58,816 bases of DNA from Actinomucor elegans (Eukaryota; Mucoromycota; Mucoromycetes; Mucorales; Mucoraceae), in the NCBI GenBank assembly GCA_026027325.1, contig JAMSLZ010000026.1, forward strand, positions 1-58,816, in the 5' to 3' direction. A program made the translations under genes and the position numbers. This document shows, piece after piece, positions 8,855 through 16,110 of this stretch (positions within the stretch are counted from its first letter, which is position 1; each line of letters begins with the position of its first letter). Under the pieces are notes generated by a model, which was given only the letters and a program-made list of their open reading frames with translations, made no database searches and was not told the DNA's origin.

Positions 8855-9369
8855 CATCCTGGGGTAGACAATGTCTGCCCATCAGGTTATAAACCCTTTA
8901 ATTTCATAGAGTTTTTAAGGTTTTGCCTTAAAGATATTTTATCCTAGAACGGACGTTCCATATTTCAGGTGTAAGGTGAATCTGATCTGAAGGAAATTAA
9001 AAACTTAATAATCTTAAATTTAGTAGAGCATAAGGTTATTTATTGAGTTTATAAAATATTCACTTTATTTATAAATATATAGTATTATACAATAATATAA
9101 ATCAACTATTTAGTTTCCCATTTATTATTATGGTACTTATAGAATCTACCGCGAAAAGGTAAGTTGATCCTGCACAAAATACAGATACAAAATATATTTC
9201 CTCAACTGAATATATTATGCAGTTAAGGTTATATTTAAGATTCCAAGGCCCGGGCCGTGTAACGGCCCGGGCTATGACAAGACCGCGCAAAGCATGGTTA
9301 GCCAAAGTTTTAGGGTTATATCCCCGGAGGTATTTAATAAATTATGAGCTTTTAAAAGCTCATAATAAA
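8855..9369. other. trnH-atp8 spacer with the 3' element
   Basis: No gene is seen. It holds a P6 copy (8942-8998) and, from 9096, the 170-bp sequence that recurs inverted downstream of cox1. It is the 3' flank of atp8 in the minus sense. Confidence 0.6.
9096..9265 (-). repeat. 170-bp 3' element, copy downstream of atp8
   Basis: Nearly identical, in opposite orientation, to 22220-22390 downstream of cox1. In both places it follows the coding gene in the gene's own sense. It contains the stem CCTTAACTG/CAGTTGAGG and ends with ACCTTTTCGCGGTAGATTC and AAATGGGAAAC blocks, which also appear 3' of nad5. I infer an mRNA 3'-end or processing element. Confidence 0.75.
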
Positions 9370-9516
9370 TTATTTAGACGCTAAGAACATTCGAGCTGAT
9401 TGTACTAACATAAAGTTAGGTAAAATATATTTAGATGCTACATATAGTAAAACCATAAGTAGAAGAAATGCAAATGATACTTGGTTTAAGAAATAAAATG
9501 GAACTAATTGTGGCAT
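9370..9516 (-). CDS. atp8: ATP synthase F0 subunit 8
   Basis: Small F0 subunit of ATP synthase, a single-pass inner-membrane peptide of the stator region. The ORF is 48 residues, too short for a usual ORF cut-off but typical of fungal Atp8. It begins [20 protein letters not shown], the family's MPQL N-terminus followed by one hydrophobic segment, and ends with a basic tail ([10 protein letters not shown]). ATG start, TAA stop. It stands alone on the minus strand between trnL(UAA) and the 170-bp 3' element. Identical copy at 46320-46466. Confidence 0.95.
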   Translation of the reverse strand: MPQLVPFYFLNQVSFAFLLLMVLLYVASKYILPNFMLVQSARMFLASK

Positions 9517-9560
9517 TATGTTCTAAAAATTATTAATAAGTTAAGGGAAAATTAAAATAT

Positions 9561-9608
9561 CCCCCGAGCGGGCGACACCATCTTAAGATGGTGTCGCCCG
9601 CTCGGGGG
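9561..9608. repeat. perfect 48-nt GC palindrome, family P1
   Basis: Both 24-nt arms match without mismatch, from CCCCCGAGCGGGCGACACC to its complement, centred on CTTAAG. This is the least decayed P1 copy and probably the youngest. It lies between trnL(UAA) and atp8. Confidence 0.9.
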
Positions 9609-9623
9609 TCAAATATTATTATA

Positions 9624-9705
9624 TACTTACTGTGGGACTCGAACCCACAAGCCTCTCGGCACCGAAGTTTAAATTCGGAGAGTTTACCAATTTCTCCAAG
9701 TAAGC
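9624..9705 (-). tRNA. trnL: tRNA-Leu(UAA)
   Basis: Minus-strand cloverleaf: acceptor GCTTACT/AGTAAGT, anticodon arm CCGAA-TTTAAAC-TTCGG (TAA), long variable arm, T-arm GTGGG-TTCGAGT-CCCAC. Confidence 0.94.
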
Positions 9706-9889
9706 AAAAAGCCCACCAGATGATTTTTCATCACGGTAAGCTTAGGATCTATAAATTATAGGCCCCGGAATTTGTTCCTTATACTCCAAGTCTTTTAATG
9801 GAACATTTGGAGGTTATAAGTCATATTAAGATTAATTATCTAAGCTTTATTAACGAAGCTGTTATAATCTATTACCCGAGGAAAATATT

Positions 9890-9960
9890 TACCGGGAGGG
9901 AGATTTGAACTTCCAAGCTTTATGTATGAGATAAACATTTTACCATTAAATTATCCCGGC
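9890..9960 (-). tRNA. trnM: tRNA-Met(CAU), probably elongator
   Basis: Minus-strand cloverleaf: acceptor GCCGGGA/TCCCGGT, anticodon arm TTTAT-CTCATAC-ATAAA (CAT), T-arm with one A-C mismatch. One of two CAT tRNAs. I call it elongator because the other has the U1-A72 end seen in yeast mitochondrial initiator tRNA. Confidence 0.88.
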
Positions 9961-10070
9961 CATATAATATTGTTTCTTTTATTTAATCTCTTTCAGGATT
10001 AAACTCAATCTTTAACTTAGAAACTAAAGACAGTTTATTATCTTAGAAAAATTAAAAATTTTTAATTTAA

Positions 10071-10117
10071 CCCCGGGCGGTGACACCATCTTAAAATAGT
10101 GGTGTCACCGCCCGGGG
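10071..10117. repeat. GC-rich palindromic element, family P1
   Basis: Arms CCCCGGGCGGTGACACCA and TGGTGTCACCGCCCGGGG around a TCTTAAAATAG loop. It lies about 50 nt beyond the predicted rnpB 3' end. Confidence 0.8.
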
Positions 10118-10261
10118 TATTAATAAGATTATTTATATTTATATTATTAGAATTGTAAGGTGGTCATGAAACTTAAAGACAAATAAGCCGGATTTTGTTA
10201 TTAAGTTAATGTATCTGTATTCAATATATTTTTTAATTATATATCTTGTATTTTTTAATAC

Positions 10262-10312
10262 TCTCTCGAGCGGTAATACTATCACTTTAAAATATGATAT
10301 CACCCACCTGGG
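10262..10312. repeat. decayed P1 palindrome inside rnpB
   Basis: CTCGAGCGGTAATACTATCAC-TTTAAAAT-ATGATATCACCC... retains the P1 layout with many A/T substitutions. It sits between the P4 halves, where size-variable helices are expected. Confidence 0.6.
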
Positions 10313-10645
10313 AAATTAATTTAATTTTATTAAATTAATCTTATTGAGTTTAAAACTTACTTACCCTAAAGAATAAAATACAGTATTTTTAGATTAAATT
10401 GAATAAAAAGCAAAATACTCCGAAGGAATACTTTCAAGAGTATTTTACTAAGACTTTTTGAGCCTAGACTTTTCATAGGTTAAATTATTCTATCATTTTG
10501 AATAGCTATACTGTTCTTTTTAATAACCTCTTTTTAGGGCATAAACTGCTCAAAAGAGGTAAATGATATATTTCTTTATATTACCCTAATTCTCATTAGA
10601 TGTTTTACATTATGATTTATTAAATTAAACAAAAATTATTGAAAA

Positions 10646-10697
10646 CCTTGTAAGCAGTAATATTATCACCTTAAAGTGTAATGTTGTCTACCTGCGG
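10646..10697. repeat. decayed P1 palindrome inside rnpB, near CR-I
   Basis: CCTTGTAAGCAGTAATATTATCAC-CTTAAAG-TGTAATGTTGTCTACCTGCGG: same centre and spacing as the intact P1 copies, 25 nt from the CR-I core. Confidence 0.6.
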
Positions 10698-10887
10698 TTA
10701 ATTTAAGTTTAAAATTTAAGTCCCGGACTTTCCTCCAAAATATATTTGGTTAACTATTATATCTTCTAAGTTCTAGATCCAAAAGGTTTTGATTAACCTT
10801 AAAAAACAATTCTGAAAAAAGACTCCGGAGTGTCAACCCCGGAAATTTTTAAAATATTTAGGCTACTTGAATAATTTCAAATTTATT

Positions 10888-10958
10888 GTGCGGATGATAG
10901 ATTTGAACTACCACGTCTAGATCATGAGTCTAGTATGCTGCCATTACACCAACCCGCA
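10888..10958 (-). tRNA. trnM: tRNA-Met(CAU), probable initiator
   Basis: Minus-strand cloverleaf: acceptor TGCGGGT/ATCCGCA, anticodon arm CTAGA-CTCATGA-TCTAG (CAT), T-arm GGTAG-TTCAAAT-CTATC. A U1-A72 end is typical of the yeast mitochondrial initiator, hence the suggested role. Confidence 0.88.
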
Positions 10959-11065
10959 AAAATTATTTCGTATATAATATATATAACATAAATTTAAAGA
11001 TCGCCGGATTAAACCTGTCGATCCAAAAGTCTTTAGGCCATTCCGACAATCTGAGGTCAAGAATA

Positions 11066-11148
11066 TGAGGAGAGAGGGATTCGAACCCCCAAAGAGCACA
11101 TGGCTCACGAGTTTACAGCTCGCTCACTGACCAATCAGTATTCGCCCC
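11066..11148 (-). tRNA. trnY: tRNA-Tyr(GUA)
   Basis: Minus-strand cloverleaf with long variable arm; anticodon arm CGAG-CTGTAAA-CTCG (GTA), T-loop TTCGAAT. The acceptor GGGGCGA/TCTCCTC has one mismatch. Confidence 0.92.
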
Positions 11149-12022
11149 TTAATAATTATTTTAGGCTTATTAATATTTATTAATAAATATTAAAAATTAA
11201 AAATCACCAAATTAAATCTATTAATTCGAAGGTTTCTAGACCGTTTTAGTGACTCGAATTTAAGAAATTAATTCATTACTTATATAATATTTAATAAACT
11301 TTAACTTCCGATAAGCAATATTTTCTTTTAACTATCCTTTATTTTGAAATATATTTTATATATACATAATATTTATGTATATTATTTTTATCTTGAAGCT
11401 CGTTTAACTAATATTGAAGCTATATATTTAGTTATTTTTGCTTATATATTTCTAAAATTAATTTATAATCCAAAATTAACAGGCTTAAATTATAAATAAT
11501 ATTATTTATAATAAATATAAAATTTAAAAGATAGTATAAAATAACATTAATTTAATTAATTAAATTAAGAACCACCTGGATTGAACTTTTTAATCGGGAG
11601 GTTTACGGGCCGTTTTAACGGCCCAAGGATTTATAACTAAATAGTGGTTAAAGCCACAATACCAGAATTATTCTGGAATAACAGTATTTAAATTTTGGAT
11701 ATATACTTTAAATTATTAAAATTTCGACCCCGGGGCTTCGCCCCGGGGTCTGATAATCAGCAGGGCGCTAAAAGCGCTCAACATAATTTCAGTTTCAATT
11801 AAGTCGAGGCTTATGATTAATAAAATTCTATCTAATAAAATTTTATTTTCAAGGTTTCGTTTATCGAAGGCCCTTCGTTTTTGAGTATGGTATAATTATC
11901 CAATGTTTTAAATTAAAAAAATTATACCTAAGGCAGACATTGTCCGCCCCGAGAATATAAGATTTTTTTAAAACATTATTACTGTTTTCTCTATTTAAGA
12001 AGTGACAATCTAAATTATAACT
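11149..12022. other. 874-bp AT-rich region between trnY and nad4
   Basis: No gene is seen. The left half is extremely AT-rich with small AT palindromes (for example near 11350-11385). An exact ATATAAGTA lies on the minus strand at 11277-11285, upstream of trnY. The right half has short GC hairpins, including CCCCGGGGCTTCGCCCCGGGG near 11729. With divergent genes on either side it is a candidate control region, but no origin is demonstrable. Confidence 0.5.
11277..11285 (-). promoter_or_regulatory. ATATAAGTA promoter-like motif
   Basis: Exact nonanucleotide on the minus strand, about 130 nt upstream of trnY, able to serve the trnY-trnM-rnpB-trnM-trnL-atp8 block. Confidence 0.5.
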
Positions 12023-13450
12023 ATGATTTTATCACTATTGGTTACACCTATTTTAGGTGTTATTGGTGTTATCTTATCTGGAGAAAATTCTTCTTTACAG
12101 AAAAAGGTAGCTCTTACTAGTTCATTATTAACTTTTGTATTATCTTTAGTTCTTTGGGCTGGATTTGATTCTAATTATAATGGATTCCAATTTGTTAGTT
12201 CTTTCCCTACTGTAACTACTCAAGAAGTAGTTGGAGTAGATGGTATTTCTTTATTTTTTGTTCTACTAACTACACTTATTATCCCTATTTGTATTTTAGC
12301 TAGTTGGGAAAGTATTAAAACAGGAATTAAATATTTCCTAATTGCTTTCTTAGTTCTAGAAACTTTATTAATTGCAGTATTTGTAGTTTTAGATTTATTA
12401 TTATTCTACATTTGTTTTGAAAGTGTTTTAATTCCTATGTTTTTAATTATTGGTATTTGGGGTGCACGAGAAAGAAAAATTCATGCAGCTTATCAATTTT
12501 TCCTATATACTTTATTAGGTTCTTTATTTATGTTATTAGCTATTTTAGTAATTTATTTTGAAGTAGGATCAACTGATTATCAAGTATTAGCAGTAGCAGA
12601 TATTAGTGAAACACGACAAAGAATTTTATGGTTAGGATTCTTTTTATCATTTGCAGTAAAAGTTCCTATGATTCCTTTCCATATTTGGTTACCTGAAGCT
12701 CATGTAGAAGCTAGTCTAGCTGGATCTATTATTTTAGCTGGAGTTCTATTAAAATTAGCTGGTTATGGATTCTTACGATATTCTATTGCTATTTTACCAG
12801 ATGCTTCTGTATTCTTTACTCCTCTTGTTTATTCTCTAGCAGTAATTAGTATTATTTATTCTTCTTTCACTACTTTAAGACAAGTTGATTTAAAAAAAAT
12901 TATTGCTTATTCTTCTGTAGGACATATGAATATTACTTTATTAGGTTTATTTAGTAATACAATTCAAGGAATTGAAGGATCATTAATTCTTATGCTTGCT
13001 CATGGAGTAGTATCTCCTGCTTTATTCATTTGTGTAGTAATTTTATATGATCGATATCATACTCGATTATTAAAATATTACCGAGGATTAACTCAATATA
13101 TGCCTGTATGGTCTATTATGTTCTTCTTATTTACATTAGGTAACATTGCAGTTCCTTTATCAGCAAATTTTGTAGGTGAGTTTATGACATTTACTGGAGC
13201 TTTCCAACAAAATCCTGTATTAACAGTATTAGGAGGTTTAGGAATGATTTTAAGTGCCGCATATGGTATTTGGTTATATAATAGAACTGCATTTGGTGCT
13301 CAAAGTAGATATTTAGCACCAATGGGTGATATTAACCGACGAGAATTTATGACATTAGTACCATTATTATTCTTAATGTTTGTAATGGGTCTATTCCCTA
13401 ATTTATTCTTAGAACCTATGCATTTAGCAGTATCTAATTTATTAATTTAA
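12023..13450 (+). CDS. nad4: NADH dehydrogenase subunit 4
   Basis: Antiporter-like proton-pumping subunit of the complex I membrane arm. The 475-residue product has the usual fungal length and about 13 hydrophobic segments. Conserved motifs include HIWLPEAHVEASLAGSIILA near residue 220 with the flanking Lys-rich helix LKLAGYG, KKIIAYSSVGHMN near residue 292, and the catalytic-type Glu in ICFESVLIPM near residue 134. ATG start, TAA stop, no intron and no TGA. It is the only coding gene on the plus strand between trnH and cox1, followed by trnK. A C-rich motif lies 138 nt after the stop. Identical copy at 48973-50400. Confidence 0.98.
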   Translation: MILSLLVTPILGVIGVILSGENSSLQKKVALTSSLLTFVLSLVLWAGFDSNYNGFQFVSSFPTVTTQEVVGVDGISLFFVLLTTLIIPICILASWESIKTGIKYFLIAFLVLETLLIAVFVVLDLLLFYICFESVLIPMFLIIGIWGARERKIHAAYQFFLYTLLGSLFMLLAILVIYFEVGSTDYQVLAVADISETRQRILWLGFFLSFAVKVPMIPFHIWLPEAHVEASLAGSIILAGVLLKLAGYGFLRYSIAILPDASVFFTPLVYSLAVISIIYSSFTTLRQVDLKKIIAYSSVGHMNITLLGLFSNTIQGIEGSLILMLAHGVVSPALFICVVILYDRYHTRLLKYYRGLTQYMPVWSIMFFLFTLGNIAVPLSANFVGEFMTFTGAFQQNPVLTVLGGLGMILSAAYGIWLYNRTAFGAQSRYLAPMGDINRREFMTLVPLLFLMFVMGLFPNLFLEPMHLAVSNLLI

Positions 13451-13510
13451 TTATGAAGCTAAATGTCAAAGACTATAGTTTTAGTCTTAGACTTATTTCA
13501 TTTCAATTTT

Positions 13511-13556
13511 TAGACGATGATATCACCACTTTAAAGTATGATGTCATTTGCTCTGG
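13511..13556. repeat. decayed P1 palindrome 3' of nad4
   Basis: GACGATGATATCACCACTTTAAAG... then TATGATGTCATTTGCTC keeps the P1 centre and spacing but has lost its GC clamp. Confidence 0.5.
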
Positions 13557-13587
13557 AAACAATTATTAATCTATTTTTAATTAACAT

Positions 13588-13599
13588 CCTCCCCTTAAT
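13588..13599 (+). promoter_or_regulatory. C-rich motif downstream of nad4
   Basis: CCTCCCCTTAAT in the gene's sense, matching the C-rich motifs 3' of rns and atp9. Probable RNA 3' processing site by analogy. Confidence 0.45.
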
Positions 13600-13700
13600 A
13601 TATAAACCCTATATATTAAATATGAAATAAATACTCTGGAGCGTAGCGTCCTGATACTTTTGAGATCAACAATATTAATCCCGGGAGTTAATAATTAATC

Positions 13701-13754
13701 CACGGGGCGGAACGCCCCGCTGCCCACCGGCTAGGGGTTCCCCAACCCGAGGGC
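13701..13754 (+). repeat. double-hairpin element, family P2
   Basis: ACGGGGCGGAACGCCCCGCT, then GCCCACCGGCTAGGGGTTCC and CCAACCCGAGGGC. Same orientation as 7329, opposite to 14124. Confidence 0.7.
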
Positions 13755-13796
13755 TTTCTTTAATGTTTTTTTTAAGATCTTTTTTGGAAGGCTTTT

Positions 13797-13805
13797 GTAT
13801 AAGTA
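13797..13805 (+). promoter_or_regulatory. GTATAAGTA promoter-like motif
   Basis: One mismatch from ATATAAGTA, ending 9 nt before trnK, a spacing like that at trnC and trnV. Confidence 0.45.
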
Positions 13806-13814
13806 ATAGATTAA

Positions 13815-13887
13815 GGGGTTGTAACTTAATCGGTAAAGTTCCCGACTTTTAATCGGTATTATTAGGGTTCGAATCCCTACGACCTCA
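13815..13887 (+). tRNA. trnK: tRNA-Lys(UUU)
   Basis: Acceptor GGGGTTG/CGACCTC, anticodon loop CTTTTAA (TTT) closed by CCGA/TCGG, T-arm TAGGG-TTCGAAT-CCCTA. Confidence 0.93.
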
Positions 13888-13896
13888 ATTTATTTA

Positions 13897-13949
13897 TTCC
13901 GGGGCGAATGCCCCGTATTCTTAGATGCAAGGTGAATTTGACTCAAAAT
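13897..13949 (+). repeat. double-hairpin element, family P6
   Basis: CCGGGGCGAATGCCCCGTATTC-TTAGATGCAAGGTGAATTTGACTC: first hairpin intact, second partly decayed. Confidence 0.6.
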
Positions 13950-14023
13950 AAATTTTAAACTTAAGCACAACGAGTTATATCTATTGTTCGAGTAGCTGTA
14001 CAATCTAGATTTTAAAAATTGGT

Positions 14024-14074
14024 CCCCGGGCGGTGGCACTATCATTATAAAGTATAGAATAGCTCACCCGGGGG
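14024..14074. repeat. GC-rich palindromic element, family P1
   Basis: Outer arms CCCCGGGCGG / CACCCGGGGG retained, inner stem partly lost around ATTATAAAGTA. Confidence 0.65.
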
Positions 14075-14123
14075 TAGATTAAAATTTGAAAAGCTTTAAT
14101 TTTTTTAAGTATAAAATATAACA

Positions 14124-14178
14124 AGCCCCCGGGTCGGGGAACCCCTAGCCGGTGGGCAGCGGGGCACCCCGACCCGTG
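14124..14178 (-). repeat. double-hairpin element, family P2 (inverted copy)
   Basis: Reverse-complement arrangement of 7329/13701: CCCGGGTCGGGGAACCCCTA then GCCGGTGGGCAGCGGGGC. Two P2 copies 370 bp apart thus form an inverted pair. Confidence 0.7.
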
Positions 14179-14276
14179 AATAAAAATATTATTTTTATTT
14201 TAAAAGTCTAAGATCACAACGTAATTTTAAGATTTTAGAAATATTTAACTTCAGTAAAAAATAAATATTATCAAAA

Positions 14277-14285
14277 ATATAAGTA
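14277..14285 (+). promoter_or_regulatory. ATATAAGTA promoter-like motif
   Basis: Exact nonanucleotide, 77 nt upstream of trnW and the trnW-trnI-trnS-trnF cluster on the same strand. Confidence 0.45.
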
Positions 14286-14361
14286 AAGAATTAATTTATT
14301 ACAAAGCCCTAATGGCATTTGCCGAGATATTGGGTAAGAGCGGCATAGCCACTCAGATTAA

Positions 14362-14434
14362 AGGAGTATAGTTAAGTTGGTTATAATTGGGATCTCCAAA
14401 ATCTTTGTCGTGGGTTCGAATCCTACTACTCCTG
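14362..14434 (+). tRNA. trnW: tRNA-Trp(CCA)
   Basis: Acceptor AGGAGTA/TACTCCT, anticodon arm GGGAT-CTCCAAA-ATCTT, T-arm GTGGG-TTCGAAT-CCTAC, discriminator G. The anticodon is CCA, not the UCA usual where UGA is read as Trp. Unless C34 is modified it reads UGG only, in line with the absence of in-frame TGA from all core genes here. The second copy (51312-51384) is identical. Confidence 0.93.
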
Positions 14435-14727
14435 ATTTTTAAACCACGCTGGACTGTGTTTATCGTCGCTTAAGTAATATTGGAAACTAAAAACTCTTAA
14501 AGTTTAAAAAGTCTTTAACTCTTAGAGGGTCTAACATCCTAGATGGCTAAAGTTATCCGGAGTGTTAAATATTTCTTTAGAAAATTCTAAAAATATAGGA
14601 GACGCAACTCTTGAGATTTAAAATATAGCCTCAGAGCATAACGCCCTGAGGATAAATTAATTTATAAATCCTCCGTTCAAGGATTTTTGGTAAAGCCGTA
14701 AAATTCTTCTAATAATATTAATTTATA

Positions 14728-14800
14728 AGTCTGATAACTCAATCGGTAGAGTGATATGTTGATAACGTATAAGTTAGAGGTTCGATCCCTCTTCAGACTA
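14728..14800 (+). tRNA. trnI: tRNA-Ile(GAU)
   Basis: Acceptor AGTCTGA/TCAGACT, anticodon arm ATATG-TTGATAA-CGTAT (GAT), T-arm AGAGG-TTCGATC-CCTCT. Confidence 0.94.
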
Positions 14801-14811
14801 AATTCAAAATT

Positions 14812-14862
14812 CCCCCGGGCGGGCTACACTACACTTTAGGATAGTGGTGCACTGCCTGGGGG
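14812..14862. repeat. GC-rich palindromic element, family P1
   Basis: CCCCCGGGCGGGCTACACTAC..TTTAGGATAGTGGTGCACTGCC..GGGGG. A half-element-like remnant, GTCATAATGTCGCCCGCCCGGG, follows at about 14892-14913. Confidence 0.65.
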
Positions 14863-15011
14863 CTAGATACTTTGATTTTAACTTCGACCGGATGTCATAA
14901 TGTCGCCCGCCCGGGAATAATTTGAATTATATAGGTTTAAACTTCGGACTATAAAGTAACTTAAGCTAGTGGGAAGGCTGCGTTTTGCGCAGCTTTTGTG
15001 AAAAAATTTTA

Positions 15012-15083
15012 AGGTATATGGCTGACTGGTAAAGCATTTTACTTGAAATAAAACATATGTGGGTTCGATTCCTACTATACCTA
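15012..15083 (+). tRNA. trnS: tRNA-Ser(UGA) with a short variable loop
   Basis: Acceptor AGGTATA/TATACCT, TGGCTGACTGG start typical of Ser(UGA), anticodon arm TTTTA-CTTGAAA-TAAAA (TGA), T-arm GTGGG-TTCGATT-CCTAC. Between anticodon and T stems there are only about five bases, so the long variable arm expected of tRNA-Ser is missing. It supplies the only UCN-reading tRNA. The second copy agrees, so this is not a sequence error. Confidence 0.87.
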
Positions 15084-15314
15084 AATTATAATTTTCTAAG
15101 ATGTTGTATCCTGATATCTTCAAATATAATAGTATTAACCTTGAAAGTTATATTAATATATTATAAATAATTACTAGTGGAGCTGTACAATGCACGGTCT
15201 TTTTTTCTTAAGTTATTAAGGCCGCAAAATAGCTCTGAAAGTTTATAAAAATTTTTCTCAGGTTAGGTTCATTTTACATCTGAGAGTATAGGGCATTTGC
15301 CTTGAAAATATAAA

Positions 15315-15386
15315 GTCCCGGTAGCTTAAATGGTAGAGCGTACGACTGAAAATCGTAGTGAGGAAGTTCAATTCTTCCCCAGGACA
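15315..15386 (+). tRNA. trnF: tRNA-Phe(GAA)
   Basis: Acceptor GTCCCGG/CCAGGAC, anticodon arm TACGA-CTGAAAA-TCGTA (GAA), T-arm GGAAG-TTCAATT-CTTCC. Confidence 0.94.
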
Positions 15387-16028
15387 ATAAAAATAAAGGC
15401 CCCGTGGCAAGGCTTATAAGCCTTGCCACGAGGCCACTATATAAATCTTTATATAAAGGAGTTTAATTATTTAAGGCTAAGCTTGGTTTTTGACCTAAAA
15501 TCAAAAATAGCTCGCCATCCCAGGAAAATTATTATGTATTTTTATATAGTTTTCAAAAAATATATATTATTTTTCGCGTGCTTAATGAACTTTTATAAAA
15601 TCTAAATCTTCAAGTTAAATTATCCTTAACCGATAAATAACAAAACGTTTACTCATAGAAAATAATTGATTATTTAGATTTATAGGCCCGGGGGCCCTCT
15701 GGGCCCCCGGGATATAAAACCCGGGACGGCAAAGCCGTCCCGGGGATCAAAAGTTTAATTTGAAAAATTATTTTATATTATATACCCCGAGGCAGAGCCC
15801 GGGGTATCGGAGCGCAATACCTTGATACCTTCAGATTTAATAGTACTAGTATCAAAGGTTTTAATTTTTTAACATATTTTTTAAATTAGAAATATTAATT
15901 ATTAATCATGTTGAATTATGTTTGTTGTTGTTCAAATGATATTAAGAAATCTAATGAATAAAATCATTATGAATCTTTAGATTTTAATGAATAAAGGCGG
16001 CATAGTCGCCTTTAATTTTAATTAATTT

Positions 16029-16079
16029 AGTTTCCCATTTATTTTAATGGTACTTACAATATCACCACGAGAAGGTATT
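16029..16079 (-). repeat. 3' element, nad5 copy
   Basis: In nad5 sense: TAATACCTTCTCGTGGTGAT-ATTGTAAGTACCATT-AAAATAAATGGGAAAC. It matches the end of the 170-bp element found 3' of atp8 and cox1, and part of the cob 3' flank. Confidence 0.6.
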
Positions 16080-16088
16080 AATTATGAT

Positions 16089-16107
16089 ATCGAGGGAGTG
16101 GGGGGAA
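16089..16107 (-). promoter_or_regulatory. C-rich motif just after the nad5 stop
   Basis: In gene sense TTCCCCCCACTCCCTCGAT begins a few bases after the TAA and leads directly into the 3' element. Probable mRNA 3' processing signal. Confidence 0.5.
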
Positions 16108-16110
16108 TAT

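Larger units (their letters stand above)
10170..10772 (-). ncRNA. rnpB: mitochondrial RNase P RNA
   Basis: Catalytic RNA of RNase P, which cuts tRNA 5' leaders. On the minus strand the two universal core segments that pair as P4 are present in order: GGAGGAAAGTCCGGG (plus 10721-10735), almost the bacterial CR-I, and ACAAAATCCGGCTTAT (plus 10183-10198), a clear CR-V. They are about 520 nt apart. The ends are set by a possible P1 helix: AACTTA(G)AAGA at the 5' end with TCTTTAAGTT at the 3' end, one bulged G. Two decayed P1-family GC palindromes lie inside (10262-10312 and 10646-10697), replacing or extending peripheral helices. Such bacteria-like mtP-RNAs are known from zygomycetes. The exact ends and the inner helices are not modelled. 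Confidence 0.85.
13888..14361. other. trnK-trnW spacer
   Basis: No gene is seen. It holds a P6 copy (13897-13949), a P1 copy (14024-14074), an inverted P2 copy (14124-14178) and an exact ATATAAGTA (14277-14285). Confidence 0.55.
15387..16110. other. trnF-nad5 convergent spacer
   Basis: No gene is seen. It holds a long hairpin CGTGGCAAGGC/GCCTTGCCACG near 15404-15431, back-to-back short palindromes near 15684-15744, a decayed double hairpin near 15803-15862 and, next to nad5, the 3' element and C-rich motif. The 60-residue ORF starting in the hairpin has no recognisable feature. Confidence 0.55.

Noticed and set aside
8604..8867. 87-codon ORF
   Set aside because: Runs through a GC hairpin and the whole of trnH; no recognisable domain.
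9102..9305. 67-codon minus-strand ORF in the atp8 3' flank
   Set aside because: It is the 170-bp 3' element read as protein; the inverted copy after cox1 does not conserve an ORF in a convincing way.
11149..12022. A defined replication origin in the AT-rich trnY-nad4 region
   Set aside because: Only AT-richness and divergent flanking genes support it; no diagnostic origin sequence is visible.
7329..14862. CRISPR-like array from the many palindromic repeats
   Set aside because: Spacing is irregular, spacers contain genes, and the sequence is mitochondrial.
15012..15083. This tRNA as tRNA-Phe (reading GAA in CTTGAAA)
   Set aside because: The perfect TTTTA/TAAAA stem puts TGA at positions 34-36, the 5' part is Ser(UGA)-like, and a clear trnF lies at 15315.
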